Of a DNA stretch of 64,000 nucleotides, positions 52,356 to 61,703 are shown piece by piece (positions within the stretch are counted from its first letter, which is position 1; each line of letters begins with the position of its first letter). Under the pieces are notes generated by a model. The model had not been told where the DNA came from. It searched no databases and was given only the letters and a program-made list of their open reading frames with translations. A program made the translations under genes and the position numbers. Source of the DNA: Streptomyces sp. Tue 6430 (GTDB taxonomy: Bacteria; Actinomycetota; Actinomycetes; Streptomycetales; Streptomycetaceae); assembly GCA_021568835.1 (NCBI GenBank), contig JAKGSH010000010.1:4154001-4218000 (forward strand), in the 5' to 3' direction.

Positions 52356-53816
52356 ATGTCGAGAGTGCCAGGGTGGCTCGGCCGGCTCGGTGCCGGTCTG
52401 ACCGAGATGGGTGAGCGGCTCGACGAACGTCGGGCCGAGGCGGACCGGGAGAGCGGCGCCGGGCCCGAACCGGCCCTGCCCGGGACGCCGGTGCCGCCCG
52501 GGACGCCGGTGCCGCCCGGGACGCCGGTGGCGTCCGCCGGTGAACTGCCGCCGCCCGCGCCGCGCCCCGACCCGGCGCAGGTGGTGCCGTGGGGCGTCCG
52601 GGTCGCCGCCGAGGCGGGCTGGCGGCTGCTGGTGCTCGCCGGGACCGTCTGGGTCCTGATGAAGGTCATCACCGCCGTCCAACTGGTCGTGCTGGCCTTC
52701 GTGGTGTCCCTGCTGCTGACCGCGCTCCTCGAGCCCACCGTGGCCCGGTTGAAGCGGCTGGGCGTCCCCGGCGGGCCCGCGACCGCGATGACGGCGATCC
52801 TCGGGTTCGTCGTCATCGGCCTGATGGGCTGGTTCGTGACCTGGCAGGTCATGGAGAACATCGACAACCTCTCCGACCAGGTCCAGGACGGCATCGACGA
52901 CCTCCGCCGCTGGCTCCTCAACAGCCCCTTCCACGTCACCGACAAGCAGATCAACGGGATCGCCAAGAACCTGCGCGAGGCGGTCGGCGCCAACACCGAC
53001 GAGATCACCTCCGCGGGCCTGGAGGGCGTCACCGTCGTCGTGGAGGCCCTCACCGGCATCCTGCTGTCGTTCTTCTCGACGCTGTTCCTGCTCTACGACG
53101 GCAAGCGCATCTGGCAGTGGACCCTCAAGCTGGTCCCCGCCGCCGCCCGGCCGGGTGTAGCGGGCGCCGGCCCGCGGGCCTGGGCGACGCTCACGGCGTA
53201 CGTGCGCGGCACGGTGGTGGTGGCGTTGATCGACGCCGTCTTCATCGGCCTCGGCATCTACTTCCTCGACGTGCCCATGGCCGTGCCGCTGGCCGTCTTC
53301 ATCTTCCTGTTCTCCTTCATCCCGCTGGTCGGCGCGGTCGCCTCCGGGGCGCTCGCCGTCGTCGTCGCCCTGGTCACCCAGGGCGTGTTCACCGCGGTGA
53401 TGACGCTGGCGGTCGTGCTGGCCGTGCAGCAGATCGAGGGCCACATCCTCCAGCCGTTCATCCTCGGCCGCGCCGTGCGCGTCCACCCGCTCGCGGTGGT
53501 CCTCGCGGTCGCCTCCGGCGGCATGGTCGCCGGCATCGGCGGCGCGGTGGTCGCCGTACCGCTCGTGGCGGTGACGAACACGGTGGTGGGCTACCTGCAC
53601 GCCTACTCGCGCGAACCGGCCCTGCGGACGGCCCCGCAGCCCAGGGGCGCCACCGCGGCCGACGTGGCGCCGGTCCGGCCGGCCGCCCCTCCGGCCCTCG
53701 TGGACAGGTCCGTTCAGCCCGACGGCGGAGGTCCGGCGGCGGCAGCCTCCGGCGACGGGGCCCGGCAGGGCGCCGCGGGCGGGAAACGACAGGGCCCCGC
53801 CCACCCCGAGGGGTGA
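52356..53816 (+). CDS. AI-2E family transporter (PerM-like)
   Basis: 486 residues from ATG 52356 (GAAGAAGG upstream). The cytoplasmic head has a GTPVPP triple repeat (52482-52530), then eight or so helices: WRLLVLAGTVWVLMKVI, TAVQLVVLAFVVSLLLTALL, a long linker helix (NIDNLSDQVQDGIDDLRRWL) and the family core FIFLFSFIPLVGAVASGALA, EGHILQPFILGRAVRVHPLA. The name comes from E. coli TqsA; many members export other things or are Na/H antiporters. Disordered C-terminus. Confidence 0.88.
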   Translation: MSRVPGWLGRLGAGLTEMGERLDERRAEADRESGAGPEPALPGTPVPPGTPVPPGTPVASAGELPPPAPRPDPAQVVPWGVRVAAEAGWRLLVLAGTVWVLMKVITAVQLVVLAFVVSLLLTALLEPTVARLKRLGVPGGPATAMTAILGFVVIGLMGWFVTWQVMENIDNLSDQVQDGIDDLRRWLLNSPFHVTDKQINGIAKNLREAVGANTDEITSAGLEGVTVVVEALTGILLSFFSTLFLLYDGKRIWQWTLKLVPAAARPGVAGAGPRAWATLTAYVRGTVVVALIDAVFIGLGIYFLDVPMAVPLAVFIFLFSFIPLVGAVASGALAVVVALVTQGVFTAVMTLAVVLAVQQIEGHILQPFILGRAVRVHPLAVVLAVASGGMVAGIGGAVVAVPLVAVTNTVVGYLHAYSREPALRTAPQPRGATAADVAPVRPAAPPALVDRSVQPDGGGPAAAASGDGARQGAAGGKRQGPAHPEG

Positions 53817-53825
53817 ACGGGGCCC
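53792..53825. terminator. Bidirectional stem-loop, AI-2E / ahpD
   Basis: GGGCCCCG / CGGGGCCC, 8-bp stem, 18-base loop, covering the transporter's stop and lying 17 bases from the ahpD stop. Confidence 0.5.
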
Positions 53826-53841
53826 GGGGCCCGACCCGCCG

Positions 53842-54375
53842 TCACTCGGCGAGGACGGCCTCCGTGTCGAGGGTGACGCCGACCGCCTGGATCACCGAGG
53901 CGATCTTGAACGCCTCCTGGATCACCTCGCGCTCGAGGCCCGCCTTGCGCAGCACCTGCTCGTGCGAGTCCAGGCACATCCCGCAGCCGTTGATCGCGGA
54001 CACCGCGAACGACCACAGCTCGAAGTCGACCTTGTCGACCCCGGGGTTGCCGATCACGTTCATCCGCAGCCCGGCCCGCAGGTTGCCGTACTCGTGGTCC
54101 GACAGCAGGTGGCGGGTGCGGTAGAAGACGTTGTTCATCGCCATGATCGCGGCAGCCGACTTCGCCGCCGCGTACGCCTCGGGCGAGAGGTTCGCCTTCG
54201 CCTCCGGCGCCAGCTCGCGCAGCACGATCGGGGAGCGCGAGGCGATCGCGGTCGCCAGCACGGTGCCCCACAACTGCTGGGCGGGCAGGTCGGAGTTGCC
54301 GATGACCGAGCCGAGGTTGAGCCTCAGGTCCTTGGCGTAGTCCGGTATCGCGGACTTCAGGGTGTCGAGGGACAT
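53842..54375 (-). CDS. ahpD: Alkyl hydroperoxidase AhpD
   Basis: 177 residues. The redox-active motif is CGMCLDSHE (CxxC followed by His) at about residues 131-139, with FELWSFAVSAINGCGMC around it. The N-terminal half is all-helical (AIPDYAKDLRLNLGSVIGNS). In actinobacteria AhpD reduces AhpC through dihydrolipoamide-type thiols. Six bases downstream of ahpC. Confidence 0.95.
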   Translation of the reverse strand: MSLDTLKSAIPDYAKDLRLNLGSVIGNSDLPAQQLWGTVLATAIASRSPIVLRELAPEAKANLSPEAYAAAKSAAAIMAMNNVFYRTRHLLSDHEYGNLRAGLRMNVIGNPGVDKVDFELWSFAVSAINGCGMCLDSHEQVLRKAGLEREVIQEAFKIASVIQAVGVTLDTEAVLAE

Positions 54376-54381
54376 CTCAGG

Positions 54382-54936
54382 TCACTCCCCGGCCAGCAGC
54401 TTGACCGGGTCGAGGGTGTCCTCGCCCTTGGTCCAGTTGCACGGGCACAGCTCGTCGGTCTGGAGGGCGTCCAGGACCCGCAGGACCTCCTTGGGGTTGC
54501 GGCCGACGGAGCCCGCGGTGACCATCGTGAACTGGATCTCACGGTTGGGGTCGACGATGAAGACGGCGCGCTGGGCGAAGCCGTCCTCGCCCTCGATGCC
54601 GAGGTCCCGCATCAGCTCGTGCCTGGAGTCCGCCAGCATCGGGAACGGCAGGTCGGTCAGGTCCGGGTGGTCCTTGCGCCAGGCGTGGTGCACGAACTCG
54701 GAGTCGCCGGAGAAGCCCAGGATCTGCGCGTCGCGGTCGGCGAACTCGTCGTTCAGCTTGCCGAACGCGGCGATCTCGGTCGGGCACACGAAGGTGAAGT
54801 CCTTGGGCCACGCGAACACGACCAGCCACTTGCCCTCGTAGGACTTGTGGTGGATCTGCTCGAACTCCGCACCCTTCTCCAGCGAGACGCAGGCGGTGAG
54901 TTCGAACTCGGGGAACTTGTCACCAACAGTGAGCAC
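54382..54936 (-). CDS. ahpC: Peroxiredoxin AhpC
   Basis: 184 residues from GTG 54936 (AAGGAG six bases upstream); longer frames upstream run into the regulatory region. Peroxidatic cysteine in FAWPKDFTFVCPTEIAAFGK, resolving cysteine near the end in TDELCPCNW, and QFTMVTAGSVGRNPKEVLRV. It reduces alkyl hydroperoxides and H2O2. First gene of ahpC-ahpD, divergent from oxyR, whose product should activate it under oxidative stress. Confidence 0.96.
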   Translation of the reverse strand: MLTVGDKFPEFELTACVSLEKGAEFEQIHHKSYEGKWLVVFAWPKDFTFVCPTEIAAFGKLNDEFADRDAQILGFSGDSEFVHHAWRKDHPDLTDLPFPMLADSRHELMRDLGIEGEDGFAQRAVFIVDPNREIQFTMVTAGSVGRNPKEVLRVLDALQTDELCPCNWTKGEDTLDPVKLLAGE

Positions 54937-55069
54937 AGGCTCTCCTTGCAGCGAAGAAGCGTCCGGATCGCGGACACTTCCCATGGGTTGGACGAGCCTG
55001 ATGCTGGCACAGGGTGCATTGATTGCAGAAATCGCTACACTCGGTCGGATTGATCGGAGGTGGCTATCA
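54937..55069. promoter_or_regulatory. Divergent ahpC / oxyR promoter region
   Basis: 133 bases between the two starts. LysR-type half-sites are suggested around GCATTGATTGCAGAAATCGC (55017-55036) and GTCGGATTGATC (55043-55054). OxyR would be expected to bind here and act on both genes. Confidence 0.5.
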
Positions 55070-56028
55070 GTGACCACGGGTAAGGGCGGGACCAGGAGGC
55101 GGCTGCCCAGTCTGGCGCAGCTGCGGGCCTTCGAGGCCGTCGCCGAGCACCTGCACTTCCGGGACGCGGCCGCCGCCCTCGGCATGAGCCAGCCCGCCCT
55201 GTCCGGCGCCGTCGCCGCGCTGGAGGAGATCCTCGGCGTGACCCTGCTGGAGCGTACGACACGCAAGGTGCTGCTCTCCCCGGCCGGTGAGCGTCTCGCC
55301 GTACGGGCCAGGGCGGTGCTGGCCGAGGTCGGGGCGCTGATGGAGGAGGCGGAGGCGGTACGGGCGCCGTTCACCGGGGTGCTGCGGCTCGGGGTCATCC
55401 CCACCGTCGCGCCCTACCTCCTGCCCACCGTCCTGCGCCTGGTCCACGACCGCTACCCGGCGCTCGACCTCCAGGTCCACGAGGAACAGACGGCCAGCCT
55501 GGTCGACGGACTGCACACCGGCCGTCTGGACCTGCTGCTGCTCGCCGTCCCCCTCGGCGTGCCCGGTGTCACCGAACTCCCCCTCTTCGACGAGGACTTC
55601 GTGCTCGTCACCCCGCTCGGCCACCGGCTGGGCGGACGCGCGGGCATCCCGCGCGAGGCCCTCAAGGAGCTGAACCTGCTGCTCCTCGACGAGGGCCACT
55701 GCCTGCGCGACCAGGCCCTGGACATCTGCCGGGAGGCCGGCCGCGAGGACGCCCCGGTGACCACCACGGCCGCCGGGCTCTCCACCCTGGTCCAGCTCGT
55801 CGCCGGCGGCCTGGGCTGCACCCTGCTGCCGCGCACCGCCGTCACCGTCGAGACCAGCCGCAGCACCCGGCTCCTCACCGGCCGCTTCGCCGCCCCCGCC
55901 CCCACCCGCCGGATCGCCCTCGCCATGCGCTCCGGCGCGGCCCGCGGCGCCGAGTACGCCGAGCTGGCGGACTCCCTCCGGGAGGCGCTGGCGCCGCTGC
56001 CGGTACGCGTCCTCGGGCGGACGCCTGA
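55070..56028 (+). CDS. oxyR: LysR-type peroxide regulator OxyR (3' end probably frameshifted)
   Basis: GTG 55070 with GGAGGTGG upstream. LysR helix-turn-helix: LAQLRAFEAVAEHLHFRDAA and MSQPALSGAVAALEEILGVT. Redox cysteines fit LLLDEGHCLRDQALDICREA (Cys-x8-Cys, as in OxyR). As written the frame runs to 56587 through repeat-like, Arg/Pro-rich sequence and into the convergent gene. One extra G in 56015-56017 would end the protein as LPVRVLGADA at 56028, about 319 residues, the family length. I therefore end it there. Confidence 0.9.
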
Positions 56029-56161
56029 CGAACCCCGCCGGACGCCTGACGGACCCCGCCGGACGCCGTCGCGTCCCGTCCGGCTCGGGCACCCTCGCGT
56101 CCCGCGGGGTGCCGTCGTACCCCGTCCGGCGCCGGACGCCGTCGCATCCTGCCGGACGCGA

Positions 56162-56211
56162 GGGTGCCCCGTCCCGCCGGGCACCCTCGCGCCCGGCGGG
56201 ACGGGGCACCC
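56162..56211. terminator. Very strong bidirectional terminator
   Basis: A perfect 21-bp stem (left arm 56162-56182, right arm 56191-56211) with an 8-base loop between convergent oxyR and the exporter operon. Confidence 0.7.
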
Positions 56212-56269
56212 GTCGCGCTTCATTCGTCGTGCGTCACCCGGTGCGCCCCAGCGCGCCCCGGCGCGCGCC

Positions 56270-58610
56270 TCACTCCGCGCGCAGGCCGTCCGGCCGCATC
56301 AGCCGCAGCAGCGGCGGCAGGCTCAGCAGCGTCACCCCGAGGACGACCGCGGCACCGGAGGCGGTCATCGCCAGCACGCTCCCCCAGTCGACGCTCACCG
56401 GCGTGCCCGTCATCCGCAGCAGCACCCCGCCCAGCGTGATGCCCACCACCGAGGCCAGCAGCAGACCGAGCCCGACCGGGATCGCCGTCTGCCACAGCAC
56501 CGACAAGCTCAGCGTGCGGCGGCGGGTGCCGAAGGCGACCAGCGCGGACAGCAGCTTGCGGCGTTCGCGCAACTGCTCCAGCTGTGACACCAGCAGGCTC
56601 GCCCCGATCAGCACCAGCACGCAGACGGCGCCGACGAGCAGCCCGGTGCGGATGGAGGTGAACTTCTCGTCCTCCTTCGTGGCGTACCAGTCCACCGAGC
56701 GGGCCAGCGGATCCACGTGGAAAGCCGTGTTGCGGGCGTGGTCGTACGCGTCGGGCACGGACGCGTCGAACGAGAGGTACAGCTGTCCGCTGACCAGTCC
56801 CTCGGCCGCCTCGGGCAGTGCGCTCGGCGTCAGCAGGAAGCCTCCGCGCTCCCAGTCGGTGAGGCCCTTGAGCGACTGGACCGCGGTGACGCCCGCGGGA
56901 CGGTCCAGACGGTCTCCCGGCTGCCCTCCGAGGTGGACTGCTCGAGGTACAGCTTCTTGCCGGGCTTGTTCAACTGCGGACCCTCCACGGCCTGCTCGGC
57001 TCCGTCGACCACGAAGACGTCCCCGTCCTCGCACGAGGGAAGCTTCGCCAGCTCGCGCAGATCCCGGCAGTCGCCCACGGTCAGCGCCGTGCTCAGGCTC
57101 GGGCCGCTCTCGCTGTTCCAGGAGGAGTCGCCCAGGTAGCCCTCCCACAGGGCCGTGACCTTGCGGACGCCCTCGGTGTCGGCGAACTTCCGGGCGGTCC
57201 CGGCCAGGGGGGCGCCGTCCGGCACCGCGACCTGCATCTGCGCCCGGGTGACGTCCTGACCGGTGGCCTCGCTGTAGTCGTCGTCCACGCCCGCGAACAG
57301 CATCTGCAGCGCGATCGCCCCGGCGACCGCCACCGCGATGCCGTTGACCATCCGGGCCGCCGTGCCGCTGCTCAACTGCAGCCTCCGTACCGCCAGTTGC
57401 CAGGCGACGCCGCCGGTGCCGAGACGGCCGACGACCGTCTCCACCAGCCACGGCAGCAGTGCGGTGACGCCGACGAGCAGCAGCAGCACGCCGCCGGTCA
57501 CCAGGTACTTGTTGAAGTCCCCGTTCTCGCGGCCCTGTCCGATCATCGGGTAGAGCAGCGCGAGGCCGGCCACCGGCATCAGCAGCCGCCACCACAGCCG
57601 TCGCCGTGCGGGCCTGGCCGTGCGCACCACGCCGAGGGGTTCGATCACCACGCCCCGCAGCGCGAAGAGGGTGACCAGGACCGCGGCCGCCGGCACGGCC
57701 AGCACGATCAGGGCGGCCAGCGCGGGGGAGGGGTCGAGGTAGCTGGGCCAGACGCTGATGCCCATCACCTCGACCGAACCGGCCGCCTGGCGGCCGATCA
57801 GGAAGAAGACCGCGCCGAGGACCAGGCCCAGCAGTGAGCCGGCCATCGCCTCGCCCGCCGCGATGCGCCGCGTCATCCGCCCGTCGCTGCCGATCAGCCT
57901 GAGGCCGCGAGCCTGCGGTCGCGCCGCTCGCCGCCGAACCGCACGGCCGCGGCGATGAACACGGCCACCGGCATCAGCAGCACCACGATGACGACGAGGA
58001 CGAGCAGGAGCAGCACCGGGTCGGTCTCCTCCTTCGTCGGCTCGGGGTTCCCGAACTCCTTCAGCCGGACCGCCCCCACGCTGTCGTCGAGGTGCGCGGC
58101 GAGTCCGGAGGCGCCCGTGTAGTAGGCGAGTTCCTGGGAGCCGATCAGACCGGCCTCCCCGATCGTTCCGACGACGCGGTACGGCAGCCGCTCCCGCAGC
58201 AACGCCGAGCCGTCGGAGGCGAGCAGCTTCCTCAGCGCGGGCGAGACCACCATGTCGCCCTTCGCCGGGAACCGGCTCACGCCGGGCGGCAGCGGGGCCC
58301 GGGCCCCTTCCGGTTCCACGATCCGGCCGCGTACGTCCTTGTCGCGGAACGTCGTGTCGGAGTCGGCGATCAGCAGGGTGTCGTCGCTCCTGGCCAGTTG
58401 GGTCGCCCCGAACGGCCAGTCGAGCCGGGCGTCCTCACGGTCGTGGCGCACCGCGAGGGCGTTCGGCACCGCCGTCGTCAGCAGCAGGACGGCGACGCCG
58501 AGCCCGACGCCCACCGCCGTCAGTACGGCCCGGATCCACCCCTCCCGTCCGCCCGCGAAGGCGAACCGGACTCCCAGGGCCAGGTCGCGGCCCCACTGGC
58601 GCAGGCTCAT
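56270..58610 (-). pseudogene. ABC transporter permease (FtsX/MacB type), frameshifted twice
   Basis: Restored 780 residues with two FtsX-like halves: N-terminal helix (IRAVLTAVGVGLGVAVLLLT), a large outer domain, helices LLLLVLVVIVVLLMPVAVFI, a second set (EAMAGSLLGLVLGAVFFLIG and LLLLVGVTALLPWLV), another outer domain and LLVGAVCVLVLIGASLLVSQ at the end. Missing bases: 57903-57904 (restores RRLAALRLIGSDGRM) and 56897-56899 (restores TVWTVPAGVTAVQSLKG). ATG 58610 overlaps the ATPase stop (ATGA). Confidence 0.85.
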
Positions 58611-59295
58611 ACGATCCGCTCCATGTCCCGCGACTTCCCGTCCCGTACGACGATCTCGCGGTCGGAGTACGCCGCCACCCGCGCCTCGTGCGTGACCAGC
58701 ACCACGGCCGCGTTGGCGGACCGGGCCGCCTCGGTGAGCAGCTCCATCACGCGCTCGCCGTTGAGCGAGTCCAGCGCGCCGGTCGGCTCGTCGGCGAAGA
58801 TCACCCGCGGGCCGGTCACCAGCGACCGCGCCACGGCCACCCGCTGGCCCTGACCGCCGGACACCTCGCCGGGCCGCTTGCCCTTCAGGTCGTCGACCTC
58901 CAGCCGTTCCATCCACGCCAGGGCGGTCCGCTCGGCCTGCTTGCGCGGGGCGCCGTTCAGCCTGAGCGGCAGCGCCACGTTCTCCACGCAGGTCAGTTCC
59001 GGCACGAGCTGCCCGAACTGGAACACGAACCCGAACTCCGAGCGCCGCAGCGCGCTGCGCCGGGCGTCGTTCATCGTCGCCAGCTCCTGCCCGTCGTAGG
59101 TGATCGAGCCGGAGTCGGGCGGCACGATCCCGGCGAGGCAGTGCAGCAGCGTGGACTTGCCGGACCCGGAGGGGCCCATGACGGCGACGACCTCGCCGGG
59201 GTGGATGGAGAACCCGGCGCCGTCGAGGGCGAGTGTCGGACCATAGGCCTTGCGGAGGTTCTCCGCGGCGAGCAGCGAACCGGCGGGGCGCTCAC
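58607..59295 (-). pseudogene. ABC transporter ATP-binding protein (LolD/MacB type), frameshifted near start
   Basis: Restored 229 residues. Walker A MGPSGSGKSTLLHCLAG, Q-loop FGFVFQFGQLVPELTCVENV, signature SGGQGQRVAVARSLV, Walker B VIFADEPTGALDS and switch His LVTHEARV. The GTG at 59295 overlaps the PadR stop; codons 1-5 are out of frame until one G is added at 59280-59281 (restores PPGSLLAAENLRKAYGPTLA). With the FtsX permease it forms an exporter; substrate unknown. Confidence 0.88.
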
Positions 59296-59815
59296 GCGGT
59301 CACCGCCTCTCGCAGCCGGTCGAGACGCGCGGCCGTCAGCTCCAGCCAGCGCAGGTCCGCCTCCAGGTGGAACAGGGCGTGGTCGCAGATCAGCTGGTCG
59401 GCGAGGTCGCCCCGGCGCTTGCGGTCGGTGAGGATGCGCATGCTGCGCAGGTGCTCGGAGCGCTGCGTGTCGAGGATGTCGGCCGCGTCGCGGTGCGTGA
59501 GCAGCGCGAGGACGACCTTGGTGTAGAGCGTCGACTGGAGGTACGGCTCGGGCTTCTCGGGCGTGGCGAGCCAGCGGGCGACGTCGGTGATCCCGGCGTC
59601 GGTGATGGCGTACCGCTTGCGCTCGGGGCCGCCGCCGGCCTCGATGCCGTCGACCTCGACCAGGCCGTTCTTCAGCAGCCGGGACATCGTCGAATAGACC
59701 TGGCCGTAGTGCAGCGGCCGGTCGTGACCGAACTTCTCGTCGAAGGCCCGCTTGAGGTCGTAACCGTGGCGGGCCCGGACTCCAGGAGTCCGAGGAGTGT
59801 GTGACCGATGGACAT
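59292..59815 (-). pseudogene. PadR-family transcriptional regulator, frameshifted near start
   Basis: Restored 174 residues. MSIGHTLLGLLESGPRHGYD and LKRAFDEKFGHDRPLHYGQV, STMSRLLKNGLVEVDGIEAG, ERKRYAITDAG form the winged helix. The C-terminal helices (LICDHALFHLEADLRWLELT) are the dimer domain. The run 59771-59773 needs one base. It leads the PadR-ATPase-permease operon and is the likely repressor of it. ATG 59815. Confidence 0.86.
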
Positions 59816-59824
59816 GAGGACGAC

Positions 59825-59856
59825 TGTACACACGGTGTATACGCGGTGTGTATACG
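59825..59856. promoter_or_regulatory. Candidate PadR operator
   Basis: TACACAC (59827-59833) and GTGTGTA (59846-59852) form an inverted repeat around a central GTATAC; GTATAC recurs at 59850-59855. It lies 10-40 bases upstream of the padR start. Confidence 0.6.
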
Positions 59857-60016
59857 TGGAGTGCGGAGACGGTGGCGGGCCGTGCGGCGGCGCAGGTGGG
59901 GCCGATTGTCACAGGTTCGCTACAGGGGCGGCTCCCGCGAGCCGCCCCGGAAATCCCGCCCGCAGGCGCGTGGGCGCGGTCGGTCGTGCCGGCCCGTCTC
60001 TGCCCGTGCCGAACCG

Positions 60017-60459
60017 TCACTGCCGGTCCCTGCTCGTGCCGAACCGTCCCTGCCCGTCCCTGCCCGTCCGGCGCTCGAGAGCGAGGCCGTTCAGGCGGAC
60101 GGGGGCCGGGGGCTCTGTCCCCGGGGCCGGGTGAGCCGGGGCCGGGAGAACCGGGGCTGGAACCGCCGGGGCCGGGTGAGCCGGGGCCGGGACCCCGGGG
60201 GCGGAACCCCCAGGGCCGGGAGGGCCGGGGGTGCCCGGGGGCCGCCCCCGCCGGGGCATCGGCCCGGTCTCCCCGGGCAGCCTGCCCGCCTCCTTCAGCG
60301 CCCTCCGCAGCAGGAACTCGATCTGCGCGTTCGCCGACCGCAGCTCGTCGGAGGCCCACCGCGCCAGCGCGTCGTACACCAGCGGATCGAGCCGCAGCAG
60401 CACCTGCTTGCGCTGCTGCGGCCGACGCCGGGGGCGGCCCCCTCCTCGGGCGGGGTCAC
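60017..60459 (-). pseudogene. Ribbon-helix-helix-like small protein coupled to the SPFH gene, frameshifted
   Basis: GTG 60459 overlaps the SPFH stop (GTGA). One G in the coding-strand run (60438-60442) restores PPEEGGRPRRRPQQRKQVLL, continuing RLDPLVYDALARWASDELRS and ANAQIEFLLRRALKEAGRLP. That is the strand-helix-helix pattern of Arc/MetJ-type proteins. After about residue 75 the frame enters Pro/Gly-rich repeats (GGGGCCGGGTGAG-like units, 60130-60240), and the true end may come earlier. The DNA-binding role is inferred. Confidence 0.65.
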
Positions 60460-61403
60460 TGGTAGAGCGTCCCCGTGTTCAGCACCGGCTGCGGTGCCCG
60501 GTCCCCGCACAGCACCACCATCAGGTTGGACACCATCGCCGCCTTCCGCTCCTCGTCCAGTTCCACGATGCCCTGCTCGGCGATCCGGCCGAGCGCCGCC
60601 TCCACCATGCCGACCGCGCCGTCCACGATCTCGCGCCGCGCCGCGACCACCGCGCCGGCCTGCTGCCGCTGGAGCATCGCGGAGGCGATCTCCGGAGCGT
60701 AGGCGAGGTGCGTGAAGCGGGACTCGATGATCCGTACACCGGCGGCCGCCACGCGTGCGTGCAGCTCGACGGCGAGCTTCTCGGTGATCTCCTCGGCGTT
60801 GCCGCGCAGCGAGAGCCCGTCCTCCTCGTGGGCGTCGTAGGGGTACTCGATGGCTATGTGCCGGACCGCGGCCTCGGTCTGGGTGGAGACGAACTCCACG
60901 AAGTCGTCCACCTCGAAGGAGGCCTGCGCGGTGTCCTGCACCTTCCATACGACGACCGCGGCCAGTTCGATGGGGTTGCCGTAGGCGTCGTTGACCTTGA
61001 GGACGGCGGTCTCGTGGTTACGGACGCGGGTCGAGATCTTCTCGCGGGAGGTGAAGGGGTTCACCCAGCGCAGTCCGTCCTCGCGGATGGTCCCCCGGTA
61101 GCGCCCGAACAGCTGCACCACGCGTGCCTCGCCCGGTGCCACCGTGTTCAGTCCGCACATCGCGAGGAACGCGGCGAGCGCGACGAGGACGCCGCCGGTG
61201 ATCAGCGCGGCCCTGCCGCCGGTCGCGGTCACGGTGGTGGCGGCGGCGATCATCCCGGCGCCGGCCGCCAGTCCGGCCAGGCCGGACAGCAGCGCGAGGC
61301 CGCCGCCGACGCTGCGGGCCGGGAACTCGCGCACCCGCGGGGCGGGCATCTCGGGCACGTCGGCGGTGGCCGACGGGTCGTGCGCGGACTCGTTCGCGGA
61401 CAT
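60456..61403 (-). CDS. SPFH/Band-7 domain membrane protein
   Basis: 315 residues from ATG 61403 (GGGGGA upstream). Two N-terminal helices (GGGLALLSGLAGLAAGAGMI and AALITGGVLVALAAFLAMCG), then the Band-7 domain: VAPGEARVVQLFGRYRGTIR, LRWVNPFTSREKISTRVRNH, NPIELAAVVVWKVQDTAQAS, VRIIESRFTHLAYAPEIASA and MLQRQQAGAVVAARREIVDG. SPFH proteins oligomerise in membranes and organise microdomains. It is co-translated with the ribbon-helix-helix-like gene. Confidence 0.9.
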   Translation of the reverse strand: MSANESAHDPSATADVPEMPAPRVREFPARSVGGGLALLSGLAGLAAGAGMIAAATTVTATGGRAALITGGVLVALAAFLAMCGLNTVAPGEARVVQLFGRYRGTIREDGLRWVNPFTSREKISTRVRNHETAVLKVNDAYGNPIELAAVVVWKVQDTAQASFEVDDFVEFVSTQTEAAVRHIAIEYPYDAHEEDGLSLRGNAEEITEKLAVELHARVAAAGVRIIESRFTHLAYAPEIASAMLQRQQAGAVVAARREIVDGAVGMVEAALGRIAEQGIVELDEERKAAMVSNLMVVLCGDRAPQPVLNTGTLYQ

Positions 61404-61703
61404 GGGTCCCCCGTTTCCCGCGGGCGGCGGGGCCGGTGGTCCGGCCGCCCGCGGATCATCTGTGGATCGTCTGTGGTCTATCTAAGTGATATCACTTTAT
61501 CGTGCGATGGCAACCCCGGGCCGCTCCCGGACGTCGGTTCCGGTGGAACGGTGCGCCGGTTCCCCCGGCGGGGGTGCTGATTCTCACGCCCCGCAGGGCC
61601 GGATCGAGACCCGTTTGTCACAGAGAGCGGTGTTAGCTTTCTGAGCTGACCTGCCTCCGGGCACTGGTGCGACTGCCGAGTAGGAAGCGGAGCGAGCGGA
61701 CTC
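61404..61703. other. Divergent promoter region, SPFH / penicillin-binding protein
   Basis: 300 bases without a gene. It holds the AAGTGATATCACTT palindrome near the SPFH side, two TGTGG repeats (61461 and 61472) and a less GC-rich stretch near 61615-61650 (GTTTGTCACAGAGAGCGGTG) likely carrying the PBP promoter. Confidence 0.5.
61484..61497. promoter_or_regulatory. 14-bp palindromic operator before the SPFH gene
   Basis: AAGTGATATCACTT, fully symmetrical, 81 bases before the ATG at 61403. The regulator is not obvious; the coupled ribbon-helix-helix-like protein is one candidate. Confidence 0.6.

Noticed and set aside
52269..53804. 511-codon frame antisense to the AI-2E transporter
   Set aside because: Low-complexity His/Asp/Arg/Gly translation of the opposite strand; the plus-strand frame has clear membrane helices and family motifs.
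55070..56587. OxyR with a 190-residue C-terminal extension
   Set aside because: The extension is Arg/Pro/His-rich, crosses a terminator and overlaps the convergent permease; one missing G explains it.
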